From Arthrobacter bambusae (GTDB lineage: Bacteria; Actinomycetota; Actinomycetes; Actinomycetales; Micrococcaceae), in contig NZ_JAHHZS010000001.1 of the NCBI RefSeq assembly GCF_022606295.1, positions 214,222 through 278,221 of the forward strand: a DNA stretch of 64,000 bases, read 5' to 3'. A model generated the notes under the pieces. It was not told where the DNA came from. It did not search any database and saw nothing but the letters and a program-made list of their open reading frames with translations. Of the stretch, positions 27,317-35,930 are shown piece after piece. The position numbers and the translations under genes are program-made. The first letter of the stretch is position 1; every line of letters starts with the position of its first letter.

Positions 27317-27700
27317 ATGGCCATCGCAATTAACAAGAAGCGTACGAACAAGAGCAAGTCTGCTGCACGCAGCCGTCGCCAGCTTCGTATCCGCAAGCGC
27401 ATCACCGGCACGGCTGTTCGTCCTCGTCTGGTCGTCAACCGCTCCGCACGCCACATCTTCGTCCAGGTTGTCGATGACAGCAAGGGTGTAACCGTGGCTT
27501 ACGCTTCCACTTTGGAAGCTGACCTTCGTGCATTCGACGGCGACAAGACTGCCAAGGCCAAGCGCGTCGGCGAGCTCGTTGCCGGGCGTGCCAAGGCTGC
27601 AGGCATCGAAGCTGTTGTCTTCGACCGCGGTGGTAACAAGTACCACGGCCGGATCGCCGCCGTCGCTGACGGCGCACGTGAAGGTGGGCTGGCACTGTGA
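27317..27700 (+). CDS. rplR: 50S ribosomal protein L18
   Basis: L18 binds 5S rRNA. The 127-residue product has [26 protein letters not shown] and ends with [24 protein letters not shown], both conserved. Three bases separate it from rplF, and its stop overlaps the rpsE GTG (GTGA). Confidence 0.97.
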   Translation: MAIAINKKRTNKSKSAARSRRQLRIRKRITGTAVRPRLVVNRSARHIFVQVVDDSKGVTVAYASTLEADLRAFDGDKTAKAKRVGELVAGRAKAAGIEAVVFDRGGNKYHGRIAAVADGAREGGLAL

Positions 27701-28401
27701 CCGTTGAGAATAACGAAAAGGACATTCAGGTGACTGAAGCTGCAGCTGCTGAGGCAACTGAGACTGCTGCTGCCACCGACGACCGCCGCGGCGGCCGTCG
27801 TGGCGAGCGTGGTGACCGTGGCCAGGGCCGCGGCGACCGTGGTGGCCGTGGTGGCCGCGACGGCGGTCGCGAGGCCGAGAAGAGCCAGTTCGTAGAGCGC
27901 GTTGTAACCATCAACCGTGTTGCCAAGGTCGTCAAGGGTGGTCGTCGCTTCAGCTTCACCGCACTCGTCGTCGTCGGTGACGGCAACGGCCTGGTTGGCG
28001 TTGGCTACGGCAAGGCGAAGGAAGTTCCGGCAGCTATCGCGAAGGGCGTTGAAGAGGCTAAGAAGTCCTTCTTCCGCGTTCCCCGCGTTGGCAACACCAT
28101 CCCGCACCGCGTGCAGGGTGAGGCCGCAGCAGGCGTTGTCATGCTGCGTCCGGCTTCCCCGGGTACCGGTGTTATCGCCGGTGGTCCGGTCCGCGCGGTA
28201 CTGGAATGCGTCGGTATCCACGACGTTCTCTCCAAGTCGCTCGGTTCCTCGAACGCCATCAACATCGTTCACGCGACTGTTGACGCCCTGAAGCGACTGG
28301 AAGAGCCCGCTTCCGTGGCAGCCCGCCGTGGCCTGCCGCTGGACGAGGTTGCTCCTGCTGCTCTGGTGCGCGCACTCCAGAACCAGAAGGCAGGTGTCTA
28401 G
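27697..28401 (+). CDS. rpsE: 30S ribosomal protein S5 with an RGG-like N-terminal extension
   Basis: S5 contributes to the mRNA entry tunnel and to decoding accuracy. The GTG at 27697 overlaps the rplR stop and gives 234 residues, against about 165 for compact S5. The extra part is an acidic Ala/Glu/Thr stretch (residues 1-29) followed by an Arg/Gly-rich block (about 30-60) with repeated GDRG and GGR units. The core follows: [37 protein letters not shown], and [24 protein letters not shown]. The extension is translated in frame with the core and has host codon use. Confidence 0.97.
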   Translation: MTVENNEKDIQVTEAAAAEATETAAATDDRRGGRRGERGDRGQGRGDRGGRGGRDGGREAEKSQFVERVVTINRVAKVVKGGRRFSFTALVVVGDGNGLVGVGYGKAKEVPAAIAKGVEEAKKSFFRVPRVGNTIPHRVQGEAAAGVVMLRPASPGTGVIAGGPVRAVLECVGIHDVLSKSLGSSNAINIVHATVDALKRLEEPASVAARRGLPLDEVAPAALVRALQNQKAGV

Positions 28402-28403
28402 TC

Positions 28404-28610
28404 ATGGCTAAGAACCTGACTCCCTCCGACGCTCAGTTGGAGATCACCCAGATCAAGGGCGTCATCGGCGCCAAGCAGAACCAGCGTGAAACCCTGCGGT
28501 CCCTCGGCCTCAAGCGCATCGGACACACCGTTGTCCGTAGCGCCGACGCCGTGACTGTCGGAATGCTCAACACGGTTCCGCACCTCGTGAATGTAGAGGA
28601 GGCGAAGTAA
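28404..28610 (+). CDS. rpmD: 50S ribosomal protein L30
   Basis: The 68-residue product has the L30 core [29 protein letters not shown] and the C-terminal [12 protein letters not shown]. Its stop TAA shares a base with the rplO ATG (TAATG), suggesting coupled translation. Confidence 0.97.
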   Translation: MAKNLTPSDAQLEITQIKGVIGAKQNQRETLRSLGLKRIGHTVVRSADAVTVGMLNTVPHLVNVEEAK

Positions 28611-29092
28611 TGGCTGAGAACAAGACTGCCGCAGAGGCTGCCGACAAGCAGAACACTCTGAAGGTCCACCACCTGCGTCCCGCCCCCGGTGCCAAGACTG
28701 CCAAGACCCGTGTTGGTCGTGGTGAAGGCTCCAAGGGTAAGACCGCCGGTCGCGGTACCAAGGGTACGAAGGCCCGCTACCAGGTCAAGGCTGGCTTTGC
28801 CGGCGGCCAGCTGCCGCTGCACATGCGCCTGCCGAAGCTTCGCGGCTTCAAGAACCCGTTCCGGGTTGAGTTCCAGGTTGTGAACCTGGACAAGCTCAAC
28901 GAGCTGTTCCCGGAAGGTGGCGCTGTCACCGTCGAGGCACTGGTTGAGAAGGGTGCCGTTCGCAAGAACCAGCCCGTCAAGGTGCTGGGCACCGGCGACA
29001 TCACCGTCAAGGTTGACGTCACCGCCCACGCTTTCTCCTCCAGCGCTGCTGAGAAGATCGCAGCAGCAGGCGGAACCACCACTGCCCTCTAA
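28610..29092 (+). CDS. rplO: 50S ribosomal protein L15
   Basis: L15 is a late-assembly 50S protein. The 160-residue product has [33 protein letters not shown] and [20 protein letters not shown]. It closes the ribosomal part of the spc operon; a terminator at 29121-29167 separates it from secY. Confidence 0.97.
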   Translation: MAENKTAAEAADKQNTLKVHHLRPAPGAKTAKTRVGRGEGSKGKTAGRGTKGTKARYQVKAGFAGGQLPLHMRLPKLRGFKNPFRVEFQVVNLDKLNELFPEGGAVTVEALVEKGAVRKNQPVKVLGTGDITVKVDVTAHAFSSSAAEKIAAAGGTTTAL

Positions 29093-29120
29093 GGGCTCTG
29101 GGGCTATCGCCCGCTGTGAA

Positions 29121-29167
29121 AGACTCCCGGTGTGGAGGGCTTCGGCCCCTCGCGCCGGGAGTTTTTT
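29121..29167 (+). terminator. intrinsic terminator between rplO and secY
   Basis: ACTCCCGG (29123-29130) pairs with CCGGGAGT (29155-29162) and the inner GAGGG/CCCTC stem encloses a CTTCGGC loop. A T6 run follows. secY therefore needs its own promoter or read-through. Confidence 0.85.
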
Positions 29168-29213
29168 CATATGGCGCGCACCCCTCGATTGTTCGCATCG
29201 CGCATCAAACCGT

Positions 29214-29219
29214 TAGACT
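29214..29219 (+). promoter_or_regulatory. candidate secY-adk promoter -10 element
   Basis: TAGACT at 29214-29219 lies just after the rplO terminator and about 60 bp before the secY start. A -35-like TTGTTC (29189-29194) is 19 bp upstream. The hexamer is the same as at tuf, truA and glmM. Confidence 0.4.
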
Positions 29220-29279
29220 CGGGTGTTGGGTTTCAATGACCCCTTTCGACACCCTTGGACTTTTAACTCAGGAGGACGC

Positions 29280-30590
29280 TTGCTAAGCGCATTCGGCCGG
29301 GCATTTCGGACGCCTGATCTGCGACGCAAGTTGTTGTTCACGCTGGGAATCATCACAATCTTCCGCTTGGGAGCTTTTATCCCCTCGCCTGGTGTGAGCT
29401 ACCAAAATGTTCAGCAATGTTTGTCAAGCAATCAGGACCAGGGCGGCCTCTACCAGCTCGTCAACCTGTTCAGCGGTGGTGCACTGCTGCAGGTTTCGAT
29501 CTTTGCCCTGGGGATCATGCCGTACATCACGGCCAGCATCATCGTGCAGCTGCTCCGCGTGGTCATTCCGCGGTTCCAGCAGCTGTATGACGAAGGTGCC
29601 TCCGGCCAGTCGAAGCTGACGCAGTACACGCGTTATCTGACCATTGCGCTGGGCCTGCTGAACGCCACCACTTTGGTATCGCTGGCTCGCTCCGGGCAGC
29701 TGCTGCCCAACTGCCAGCTCCCGATCATCCCGGACACGAGCATCATTGCCACGATTCTTGTGGTCATCACCTTGACGGCTGGTACGGGACTCATCATGTG
29801 GATGGGCGAACTTGTGACCGAGAAGGGCGTGGGCAACGGTATGTCCCTGCTCATCTTCACGTCCATCGCAGCCGGTTTCCCGACCTCCCTTGGGGCCATC
29901 TGGAATTCCAAGGGACCGGGCACCTTCTTCACGGTGTTGGCGATCGGTCTCGTGACCGTGGCCCTCGTGGTCTTCGTGGAGCAGTCACAGCGGCGCATTC
30001 CGGTCCAGTACGCGAAGCGTATGATCGGCCGGCGCACTGTCGGCGGGACAAGCACGTACATCCCCGTCAAGGTGAACATGGCCGGCGTCGTGCCCGTCAT
30101 CTTCGCTTCCTCCATGCTCTACCTGCCGGGGCTGATTGCGCAGTTCAACCAGCCGAAGGCCGGGGAGACCATTGCCCCGTGGGTTGAGTGGATCAACAAC
30201 AACCTCACCAAGGGCGACCACCCCATCTACATGGCGCTGTACTTCGTCATGATTGTGTTCTTCACCTACTTCTACGTCGCGATCACCTTCAACCCTGAAG
30301 AGGTCTCGGACAACATGAAGAAGTACGGCGGGTTCATTCCGGGCATCCGGGCGGGTAAACCGACCGCGGACTACCTGCAGTACGTGCTTTCCAGGATCAC
30401 CCTCCCCGGAGCCTTCTACCTGGGCTTCGTGGCGTTGATTCCGCTGGTCGCACTTGTCCTGATCAGCGCCAACCAGAACTTCCCGTTCGGTGGCACGTCA
30501 ATTCTGATCATGGTTGGTGTGGGCCTGGAAACCGTCAAGCAGATTGATGCGCAGCTACAACAACGTCACTACGAAGGGCTTTTGCGATGA
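29280..30590 (+). CDS. secY: preprotein translocase channel subunit SecY
   Basis: SecY is the protein-conducting channel of the general secretion pathway in the cytoplasmic membrane. I choose TTG 29280 because AGGAGG (29270-29275) lies directly upstream and the product then has 436 residues starting MLSAFGRAFRTPDLRRK, as in the family; a longer frame from GTG 29223 would start upstream of the ribosome site. Ten membrane segments can be followed, with conserved NLFSGGALLQ, LGIMPYITASIIVQLL, GMSLLIF and RRIPVQYAKR. Its stop overlaps the adk start (ATGA). Confidence 0.97.
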   Translation: MLSAFGRAFRTPDLRRKLLFTLGIITIFRLGAFIPSPGVSYQNVQQCLSSNQDQGGLYQLVNLFSGGALLQVSIFALGIMPYITASIIVQLLRVVIPRFQQLYDEGASGQSKLTQYTRYLTIALGLLNATTLVSLARSGQLLPNCQLPIIPDTSIIATILVVITLTAGTGLIMWMGELVTEKGVGNGMSLLIFTSIAAGFPTSLGAIWNSKGPGTFFTVLAIGLVTVALVVFVEQSQRRIPVQYAKRMIGRRTVGGTSTYIPVKVNMAGVVPVIFASSMLYLPGLIAQFNQPKAGETIAPWVEWINNNLTKGDHPIYMALYFVMIVFFTYFYVAITFNPEEVSDNMKKYGGFIPGIRAGKPTADYLQYVLSRITLPGAFYLGFVALIPLVALVLISANQNFPFGGTSILIMVGVGLETVKQIDAQLQQRHYEGLLR

Positions 30591-31165
30591 CGAGAATGCT
30601 GATCATTGGACCCCCGGGTTCGGGCAAGGGAACCCAAGCCGAGCGGATTTCCGGGCGCTTGGGCGTAGTCGCCATTTCCACCGGCGACATCTTCCGTGCA
30701 AACGTCAAGGGCGAAACCCCGCTGGGTATCGAAGCCAAGAAGTACATGGACGCCGGCGATTTCGTTCCGGACAGCGTCACCAACAAGATGGTCCGCGACC
30801 GGCTGAGCGAGAGCGACGTCGAGAACGGGTTCCTGCTCGACGGGTACCCGCGCACCACCGCCCAGGTGGAATACCTGGACCAGATCCTCGCCGACACCGA
30901 AGAGAAGCTCGACGTCGTGCTTCAGCTGACGGCCGACGACGAGGAACTTGTTTCACGCTTGCTGGGCCGCGCCAAGGAGACCGGGCGCTCGGACGACAAC
31001 GAAAGTGTCATCCGCCACCGCCTGGACCTTTACCACGAGCAGACTGAGGCCGTCGTGGCCAAGTATGCCGAACGCGGCATCCTGACCCGAGTCGATGGCA
31101 TTGGCGGCATCGACGAGGTCACGGACCGTGTGTTGCTGGCCATCGAGGCTGCCAAGGCGGTCTAG
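30587..31165 (+). CDS. adk: adenylate kinase
   Basis: Adenylate kinase interconverts ATP + AMP and 2 ADP. The 192-residue product has the P-loop GPPGSGKGTQAERIS (residues 7-21), the AMP-site segments ISTGDIFR and DGYPRT, and RLLGRAKETGRSDDN with a short LID, which matches the short actinobacterial form without the zinc-binding LID. ATGA overlap with secY indicates coupling, as in many bacteria. Confidence 0.97.
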   Translation: MTRMLIIGPPGSGKGTQAERISGRLGVVAISTGDIFRANVKGETPLGIEAKKYMDAGDFVPDSVTNKMVRDRLSESDVENGFLLDGYPRTTAQVEYLDQILADTEEKLDVVLQLTADDEELVSRLLGRAKETGRSDDNESVIRHRLDLYHEQTEAVVAKYAERGILTRVDGIGGIDEVTDRVLLAIEAAKAV

Positions 31166-31182
31166 TTGCCGCATGACTCGTG

Positions 31183-31239
31183 AAAAGGGCGTGTCCCGCA
31201 TCCGGAGTGAAATACTCGGGACGCGGGACACGTCCTTTT
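31183..31239 (+). terminator. intrinsic terminator after adk
   Basis: AAAAGGGCGTGTCCCGC (31183-31199) pairs almost perfectly with GCGGGACACGTCCTTTT (31223-31239), around an inner loop. The 3' arm ends in T4. It separates adk from map. Confidence 0.85.
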
Positions 31240-31387
31240 CTGCACCCCTCCCGGACCGCGCATCGTGAGGCCTCCGGCACGTTTGCGGCTCCGGTTTCCG
31301 GCACGGGCACGGATGCGGGAAAATAGGGGATCAGAGGGTGATCTGCTTCTGCAGCCCACTACAAGCAGTACACGACAAGAGGAGACC

Positions 31388-32215
31388 ATGGCGTTCGGCC
31401 AGCCCCGCATCGAATACAAGACCAACGAGCAAATGCGCAAGATGCACGAGGCCGGATTGGTCCTCAGCAGAGCGCTCGACGCGGCCGTTGAAGCTGCGAA
31501 ACCAGGCGTGACCACGCGCGAGATCGACGCCGTGTTTGCGGCGGTCCTCATCGACGCTGGAGCGAAGTCGAATTTCCTCGGTTACCACGGCTTCCCGGCC
31601 ACCATCTGCACGTCCGTCAACGAGGAGGTAGTCCACGGCATTCCCGGTGACCGCGTCCTCCAGGACGGGGACATCATCTCGATTGATGGCGGAGCAATCG
31701 TGGACGGTTGGCACTCCGACTCGGCGCGCACCGTGATAGTCGGGACGGCGGATCCTGAAGACCAGCGGCTCTCGGATGTCACCCAGGCCGCCATGTGGCG
31801 TGGAATCGCTGCTTTGGCGAAGGGCAAGTTCGTGGGCGATATCGGCAACGCCGTGGATGACTACGTCTCCTCCGCGCCGGGAAAGCCGCTGGGCATCCTG
31901 GAAGACTACGTAGGCCACGGCATCGGTTCCGAGATGCACATGGCCCCTGACGTGTTGAACTACCGCACCACGCACCGCGGTCCGAAGATCAGGCCGGGAC
32001 TGTGCCTCGCGATTGAACCCATGCTCGTCCGCGGCAGCATTGAAACAGCAACCCTCGACGACGACTGGACCGTGGTGACCACCGACGGCAAGCGTTCGTG
32101 CCAGTGGGAGCACTCGGTCGCCGTCCACGAAAAGGGCATCTGGGTGCTTTCCGCGCCCGACGGCGGCGCGGAGCAGCTGGTGCCGCTCGGCGTCGTGCCC
32201 GTTCCGATTCCCTGA
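31388..32215 (+). CDS. map: type I methionine aminopeptidase
   Basis: It removes the initiator Met from nascent proteins. The ATG at 31388 follows GAGGAGA and gives 275 residues; in-frame upstream codons from 31265 lack a ribosome site. The metal ligands are visible: Asp in SIDGGAIVDGWHSDSART (two Asp), His in GHGIGSEMHMAP, Glu in LAIEPML and Glu in WEHSVAV. The GYHGFPATICTSVNEEVVHGIP block is also conserved. A 222-bp gap and terminator separate it from adk. Confidence 0.96.
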   Translation: MAFGQPRIEYKTNEQMRKMHEAGLVLSRALDAAVEAAKPGVTTREIDAVFAAVLIDAGAKSNFLGYHGFPATICTSVNEEVVHGIPGDRVLQDGDIISIDGGAIVDGWHSDSARTVIVGTADPEDQRLSDVTQAAMWRGIAALAKGKFVGDIGNAVDDYVSSAPGKPLGILEDYVGHGIGSEMHMAPDVLNYRTTHRGPKIRPGLCLAIEPMLVRGSIETATLDDDWTVVTTDGKRSCQWEHSVAVHEKGIWVLSAPDGGAEQLVPLGVVPVPIP

Positions 32216-32232
32216 CGTCCGGGCCCGAAACC

Positions 32233-32290
32233 GATACGCAAAATCCCTGGCGACTCCGGAATTCCGGTGTCGCCAGGGATTTTGCGTATC
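32233..32290. terminator. 58-bp near-perfect palindrome, bidirectional terminator between convergent genes
   Basis: Two 22-bp arms (32233-32254 and 32269-32290) are perfectly complementary. They enclose the 12-bp palindrome CCGGAATTCCGG flanked by one T-T mismatch, so the whole 58 bp is one hairpin on either strand. AAAA/TTTT tracts lie inside the arms. It sits between map (+) and the substrate-binding protein gene (-), starting 17 bp after the map stop and ending 11 bp before the other. Confidence 0.85.
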
Positions 32291-32301
32291 AGGGGAGTTA
32301 G

Positions 32302-33648
32302 CTAGCTCTTGAGCTTGGGCTTCACGTCCTTGGTGTAGATGCCATCGAGTGTTGCCTTGAGGTCCGTCATGGTGGCCTTGACATCGCCTTGCTGGGTGAG
32401 GATCTTCGCGGCAGCCTTGGCCATCTCCTGGTCGGCACCGGGCAGGAACACCCGGGCGTTGTCCTGCACCTTGGTCACTGCGAGCTGGTCCATGGCCGTC
32501 TTGATCTGCGGGGTCTTGGCGAGGACAGCCGTCATGTCCGCGGAGACGCGCGTGGGCATGTATCCGGTCGCGGCGGAGAACGCCGCGGTGTTCTCCGGTT
32601 CGGTCATGAATTTCAGGAAGGTGGCAGCTGCGAGCTGGACCTCCTTGCTGACCCCGCTGGGGATCCCGAGGCCCGCTCCGCCGGTGGGGCAGACGTTGGT
32701 CGCGGCTTTGGGTCCGCCGGGCAGGAAGCCGACGCCGACGTTGAACTTGGCGGACTTCAGCACGCCCAGCAGGTCGCCGGTGGAGGAGATCGTGGTGGAC
32801 GTGATGCCTGCGGCGAAGTCGTCCGCGGCGTTCTTGGAAGAGACGCCGGCCCACTTGTCCTTGTAGATGGAGTCCTGGGCCCACTGCAGCGCCGCGACGG
32901 ACTCCGGGGAATCGCAGTTGAAGGTCCAGCCGTTGGACCAGCTGCCGCCCCAGCCCCACAGGTTGTTCTGCAGGGTCCAGCCGGCGTACCCGGCAAGGGC
33001 GGGGTAGATGTAGGCGTACTTCGCGCCCGAGCTGGCCTGGAGCTTCGGGGCCCAGTCGGCGAACTCCTGCCACGTCTTGGGAGCGCGGTCCGGAAGGCCG
33101 GCGGCCTTGAAATGGTCCTTGTTGTAGTAGAAGAGCGGGGTGGAACGGCCATAGGGGAGCGCCCACTGCTTGTTGGCGTATTGGTAGTCCGCAACGAGGG
33201 ACTTCTGGAAGTCGTCAATCTTGACGTCCAGCTGCTTGATGAGTCCGTCCAACGGGATGATGTTGCCGTTGGTGTAGTAGCGGAACCACCAGACGTCCGA
33301 GAGTACTACGAGGCCGGGGAGGGCCGACTTGGCGGCCTGGGAGGTCTGGAACTTCTGGGCGATTTCCTCGTAGTTGGCGCCTGCCGTCACGAGGTTCACT
33401 TTGATGTCCGGGAACTTAGCCTGGAACTTGTCGACGATGGATTGCTCGACGGCCTGGGACTGCCCGGGGTGGCTGGTCCAGAAGTCGAACGAACCGGCCG
33501 GCTTGACGCCGGTGAAGTCGATGTCCGAAGGGCTGCTGCTCGCTGCGCTGCCGCTGGTCGACGGACCGCCGCATGCTGCCAGGGCGGCGGCGGCGACTCC
33601 GAGGCCGGCGAGCCCCAGGAAGTTTCTACGGTCAAGGTTCATTGCCAT
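32302..33648 (-). CDS. ABC sugar transporter substrate-binding lipoprotein with a Tat-type signal
   Basis: This is an extracytoplasmic solute-binding protein of the carbohydrate type (SBP_bac_1-like, 448 residues). The ATG at 33648 follows AGAGGA. The signal has the twin-arginine pattern DRRNFLGLAG and a lipobox LAAC-G, so it is probably exported folded and lipid-anchored. The mature part has FDFWTSHPGQSQAVEQSIVDKFQAKFP (opening residues of the fold) and the C-terminal AAATFLKFMTEPENTAAFSAATGYMPTR block typical of sugar-binding members. Two permease genes lie upstream in the same direction. The sugar is unknown. Confidence 0.92.
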   Translation of the reverse strand: MAMNLDRRNFLGLAGLGVAAAALAACGGPSTSGSAASSSPSDIDFTGVKPAGSFDFWTSHPGQSQAVEQSIVDKFQAKFPDIKVNLVTAGANYEEIAQKFQTSQAAKSALPGLVVLSDVWWFRYYTNGNIIPLDGLIKQLDVKIDDFQKSLVADYQYANKQWALPYGRSTPLFYYNKDHFKAAGLPDRAPKTWQEFADWAPKLQASSGAKYAYIYPALAGYAGWTLQNNLWGWGGSWSNGWTFNCDSPESVAALQWAQDSIYKDKWAGVSSKNAADDFAAGITSTTISSTGDLLGVLKSAKFNVGVGFLPGGPKAATNVCPTGGAGLGIPSGVSKEVQLAAATFLKFMTEPENTAAFSAATGYMPTRVSADMTAVLAKTPQIKTAMDQLAVTKVQDNARVFLPGADQEMAKAAAKILTQQGDVKATMTDLKATLDGIYTKDVKPKLKS

Positions 33649-33741
33649 GGTTGGTCCTCTCAAGGATGCAAAGGTGGTGAGGTTGTGTCTGGACGGTGCG
33701 GCCGGGGTTCGGGGAAGGCCGCGCTGGATGGTGCGGTGTAG

Positions 33742-34680
33742 CTAGCCTGTGACGCTGCCCTGGGTGAGCCCGGCAACGATGTAGCGCTGCAACGCTGCGA
33801 AGACCAGGAGGATGGGGATGATGACGAGTACGGCTCCGGCCATCAGGATTCCCCAGCCTGCGCCGTTTCCTTCAGAGTTCTGAAGCAGGGTCAGGCCGAC
33901 CGGGAGGGTCATGGTTTCCGGCCGGTCCGTGATGATCAGGGGCCAGATGTAGTCGTTCCATTCGCTGACCACCGTGACGAGGGCAACGGTGGCGATGGAC
34001 GGGAGCGAGACAGGAACGACAACTTGCCACAGCCTGCGCCAATGGCCGGCGCCGTCGATTTCCGCGGCTTCGAGGATGGAAGCCGGAAGCGTCTTGAAAT
34101 GCTGGCGAAGGAGGAAAGTCCCAAAGGCCGTGCCGAGGCCCGGAAGAATGATCCCCCACAGGGTGTTCTTCCCGCCGATCCCAGCGATCAGGATGTAGTT
34201 GGGGAGGATCGATACCTGCGGCGGCACCATCAGGGCCACGAGGATTACGACGAAGATGACGTTCTTGAACGGGAAGCGGACAAAAACCAGGGCGTAGGCG
34301 GTCAGGATCGCCAGGATCACCTTGACCGTGGAGCCGACCGTGGTGACGATGAGGCTGTTCAGGAAGAACCGCGCGAACGGCACCGTTGTCATGGCCGTGT
34401 GGTAGTTATCGAGGTTCAGGCCCTGCGGCAGGATCTTGAGATCAGTGGTGACGATTTCGCCCGGCTGCTTGAAGGAACTCAACACCATCCACAACAGCGG
34501 GAGGACAACCACCAGGGTGGCCACGATCAGCGGGATATAACCTCCGGCCAGTGCCTGGACCAGGTTTGCGCGGGAGAACGGCTTGTCACGCCGCGCTGGG
34601 AGATCCGGACCGCCGTCGGGAGCTTTCAGGGCCCCGACGCCGCTAGCGGGGTTGGGGCTGACGGGAGAGAGCGTGCTCAT
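33742..34680 (-). CDS. ABC sugar transporter permease, MalG type
   Basis: The 312-residue protein has six predicted membrane segments after a hydrophilic N-terminus of about 45 residues. The EAA motif that docks the ATPase is present as EAAEIDGAGHWRRLWQVVVPVSLP (residues about 205-228). The MalG/CUT1 family feature WNDYIWPL is near residue 240. Its start overlaps the stop of the MalF-type gene (ATGA). Confidence 0.93.
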   Translation of the reverse strand: MSTLSPVSPNPASGVGALKAPDGGPDLPARRDKPFSRANLVQALAGGYIPLIVATLVVVLPLLWMVLSSFKQPGEIVTTDLKILPQGLNLDNYHTAMTTVPFARFFLNSLIVTTVGSTVKVILAILTAYALVFVRFPFKNVIFVVILVALMVPPQVSILPNYILIAGIGGKNTLWGIILPGLGTAFGTFLLRQHFKTLPASILEAAEIDGAGHWRRLWQVVVPVSLPSIATVALVTVVSEWNDYIWPLIITDRPETMTLPVGLTLLQNSEGNGAGWGILMAGAVLVIIPILLVFAALQRYIVAGLTQGSVTG

Positions 34681-35627
34681 GAGTAGTGCACCTTCCGTTC
34701 GACGAACCGCAACTGGAGCACGGTGATGATGAGCAGGATGGCGAAGAGCACCACCGAGATGGCGGCGGAGTACCCGGCGCGGTTGTAGGCGCCGAAGGCT
34801 TGCAGATACGCCTCGTAGATCAGCGTGCTGGTGCCGTTGCCCAGCGGTGTCATGATCCGGATGAGGTCAAAGGCCTGAAGCGAGCTGATCATCGTGGTGA
34901 TCAGGAGGAAGAACGTTGTGGGCGAGAGCAGCGGAACGGAGATGCTCATGAAGCGGCGGAGGCCGTTGGCTCCGTCCAGGGACGCTGCCTCCATGACGTC
35001 CTTCGGGAGTGACTGGAGCCCGGCAAGGTACACGACGGCGCAATAGCCGAGGTTCTTCCACACGTAGACGATGATGACCATCACGAGGGAGAGCTGCGGA
35101 TCGTTGATCCACTGCGGGCTTTGCTGGCCGATGCCGCGGAGCAGCCAGGACAGCACGCCGTATCCGGGGTCGAAGATGAACAGCCACACGAGGCCGACAC
35201 CCACGCCGCTGAGGACGTAGGGGGCGAAGACCGCTGAACGCGCAAATGTGGTGCCGCGTACCTTCGCGTTCAAGGCGAGGGCCACCAAGAGGCCCAGCGT
35301 CATGGAACCGCCGACGGTGACCACGGTGAAGACGAGGGTGGTGCCAAGTACTTGCGGAGCGTCGGAGCTGGTGAAGAAGGCGACATAGTTGTCAAGGCCC
35401 ACAACAGTGGCCGAGGTGGAGCCCAAGGTCCAGTCGAGGGTCGAGTAGTACATGTTGTTGATCAAGGGCAGATACGTGAACACCGCGATCAGCGCCAAGT
35501 TCGGCAGGGCCAGTGCCAGGAACACGAAGAAGTCGCGTCGGGTTCGGCCGGACCAACGTCCCCGGCGCTGAGGGGCCGGGACAGCCTGCGCGGTGGCCGC
35601 GGGGCTGCTAGTCAGCTGTCTTGTCAT
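34677..35627 (-). CDS. ABC sugar transporter permease, MalF type
   Basis: The 316-residue protein begins with a Pro/Ala/Arg-rich cytoplasmic segment (residues 1-30) and has six membrane segments. The EAA loop reads DVMEAASLDGANGLRRFMSISVPLLSP (near residue 210). It is the first gene of the three-gene operon. No ATP-binding subunit is encoded here; in actinobacteria such importers often share one ATPase of the MsiK type encoded elsewhere, which is the likely case here. No good ribosome site precedes the ATG. Confidence 0.93.
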   Translation of the reverse strand: MTRQLTSSPAATAQAVPAPQRRGRWSGRTRRDFFVFLALALPNLALIAVFTYLPLINNMYYSTLDWTLGSTSATVVGLDNYVAFFTSSDAPQVLGTTLVFTVVTVGGSMTLGLLVALALNAKVRGTTFARSAVFAPYVLSGVGVGLVWLFIFDPGYGVLSWLLRGIGQQSPQWINDPQLSLVMVIIVYVWKNLGYCAVVYLAGLQSLPKDVMEAASLDGANGLRRFMSISVPLLSPTTFFLLITTMISSLQAFDLIRIMTPLGNGTSTLIYEAYLQAFGAYNRAGYSAAISVVLFAILLIITVLQLRFVERKVHYS

Positions 35628-35698
35628 GGGAGGTCTCTAACGGTTCGCAGATATCGGGGCGCGCCGGACTCGGACTGGTGGGTCAAGGGGGCGGCTAG

Positions 35699-35729
35699 AT
35701 TTACCTCACCACACGGGAGCCTCTGTCAA
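35699..35729 (-). promoter_or_regulatory. candidate promoter of the sugar ABC operon
   Basis: On the minus strand a consensus TTGACA (35729-35724) is followed after 19 bp by GTAAAT (35704-35699). The spacer is longer than ideal. The start of transcription would be near 35692, about 65 nt before the first gene. Confidence 0.45.
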
Positions 35730-35842
35730 GTCACAAAAAGGGCAGTTCGCGGGATTGTTGGACAAGGCTTTTGCGCTTGTTTACTCGATGTTTCGTGACG
35801 GGTGGGGCCGTGTTTACATTCGAGGCACGACTACCGCTTGTG

Positions 35843-35908
35843 CCCAACTGGCTCGCAGTTGTTGTCGTTTAGACGGCTCATAACGACAACAACTGCGAGC
35901 TACTTGGG
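35843..35908. repeat. long inverted repeat between the sugar ABC operon and the P1 peptidase gene
   Basis: Perfect 19-bp arms lie at 35851-35869 and 35882-35900, around a 12-bp loop. The pairing extends outward eight more base pairs on each side with two mismatches (35843-35869 with 35882-35908). There is no T run, so it is not a plain terminator. It lies 22 bp before the peptidase start. No second copy was seen in the window. Confidence 0.85.
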
Positions 35909-35930
35909 TGAGGGGGAGCAGAATGGGCAC

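Noticed and set aside
31331..33166. 611-codon open frame on the minus strand opposite map and partly through the binding-protein gene in another frame
   Set aside because: It crosses the 58-bp terminator and two unrelated genes; its composition is shadow-like.
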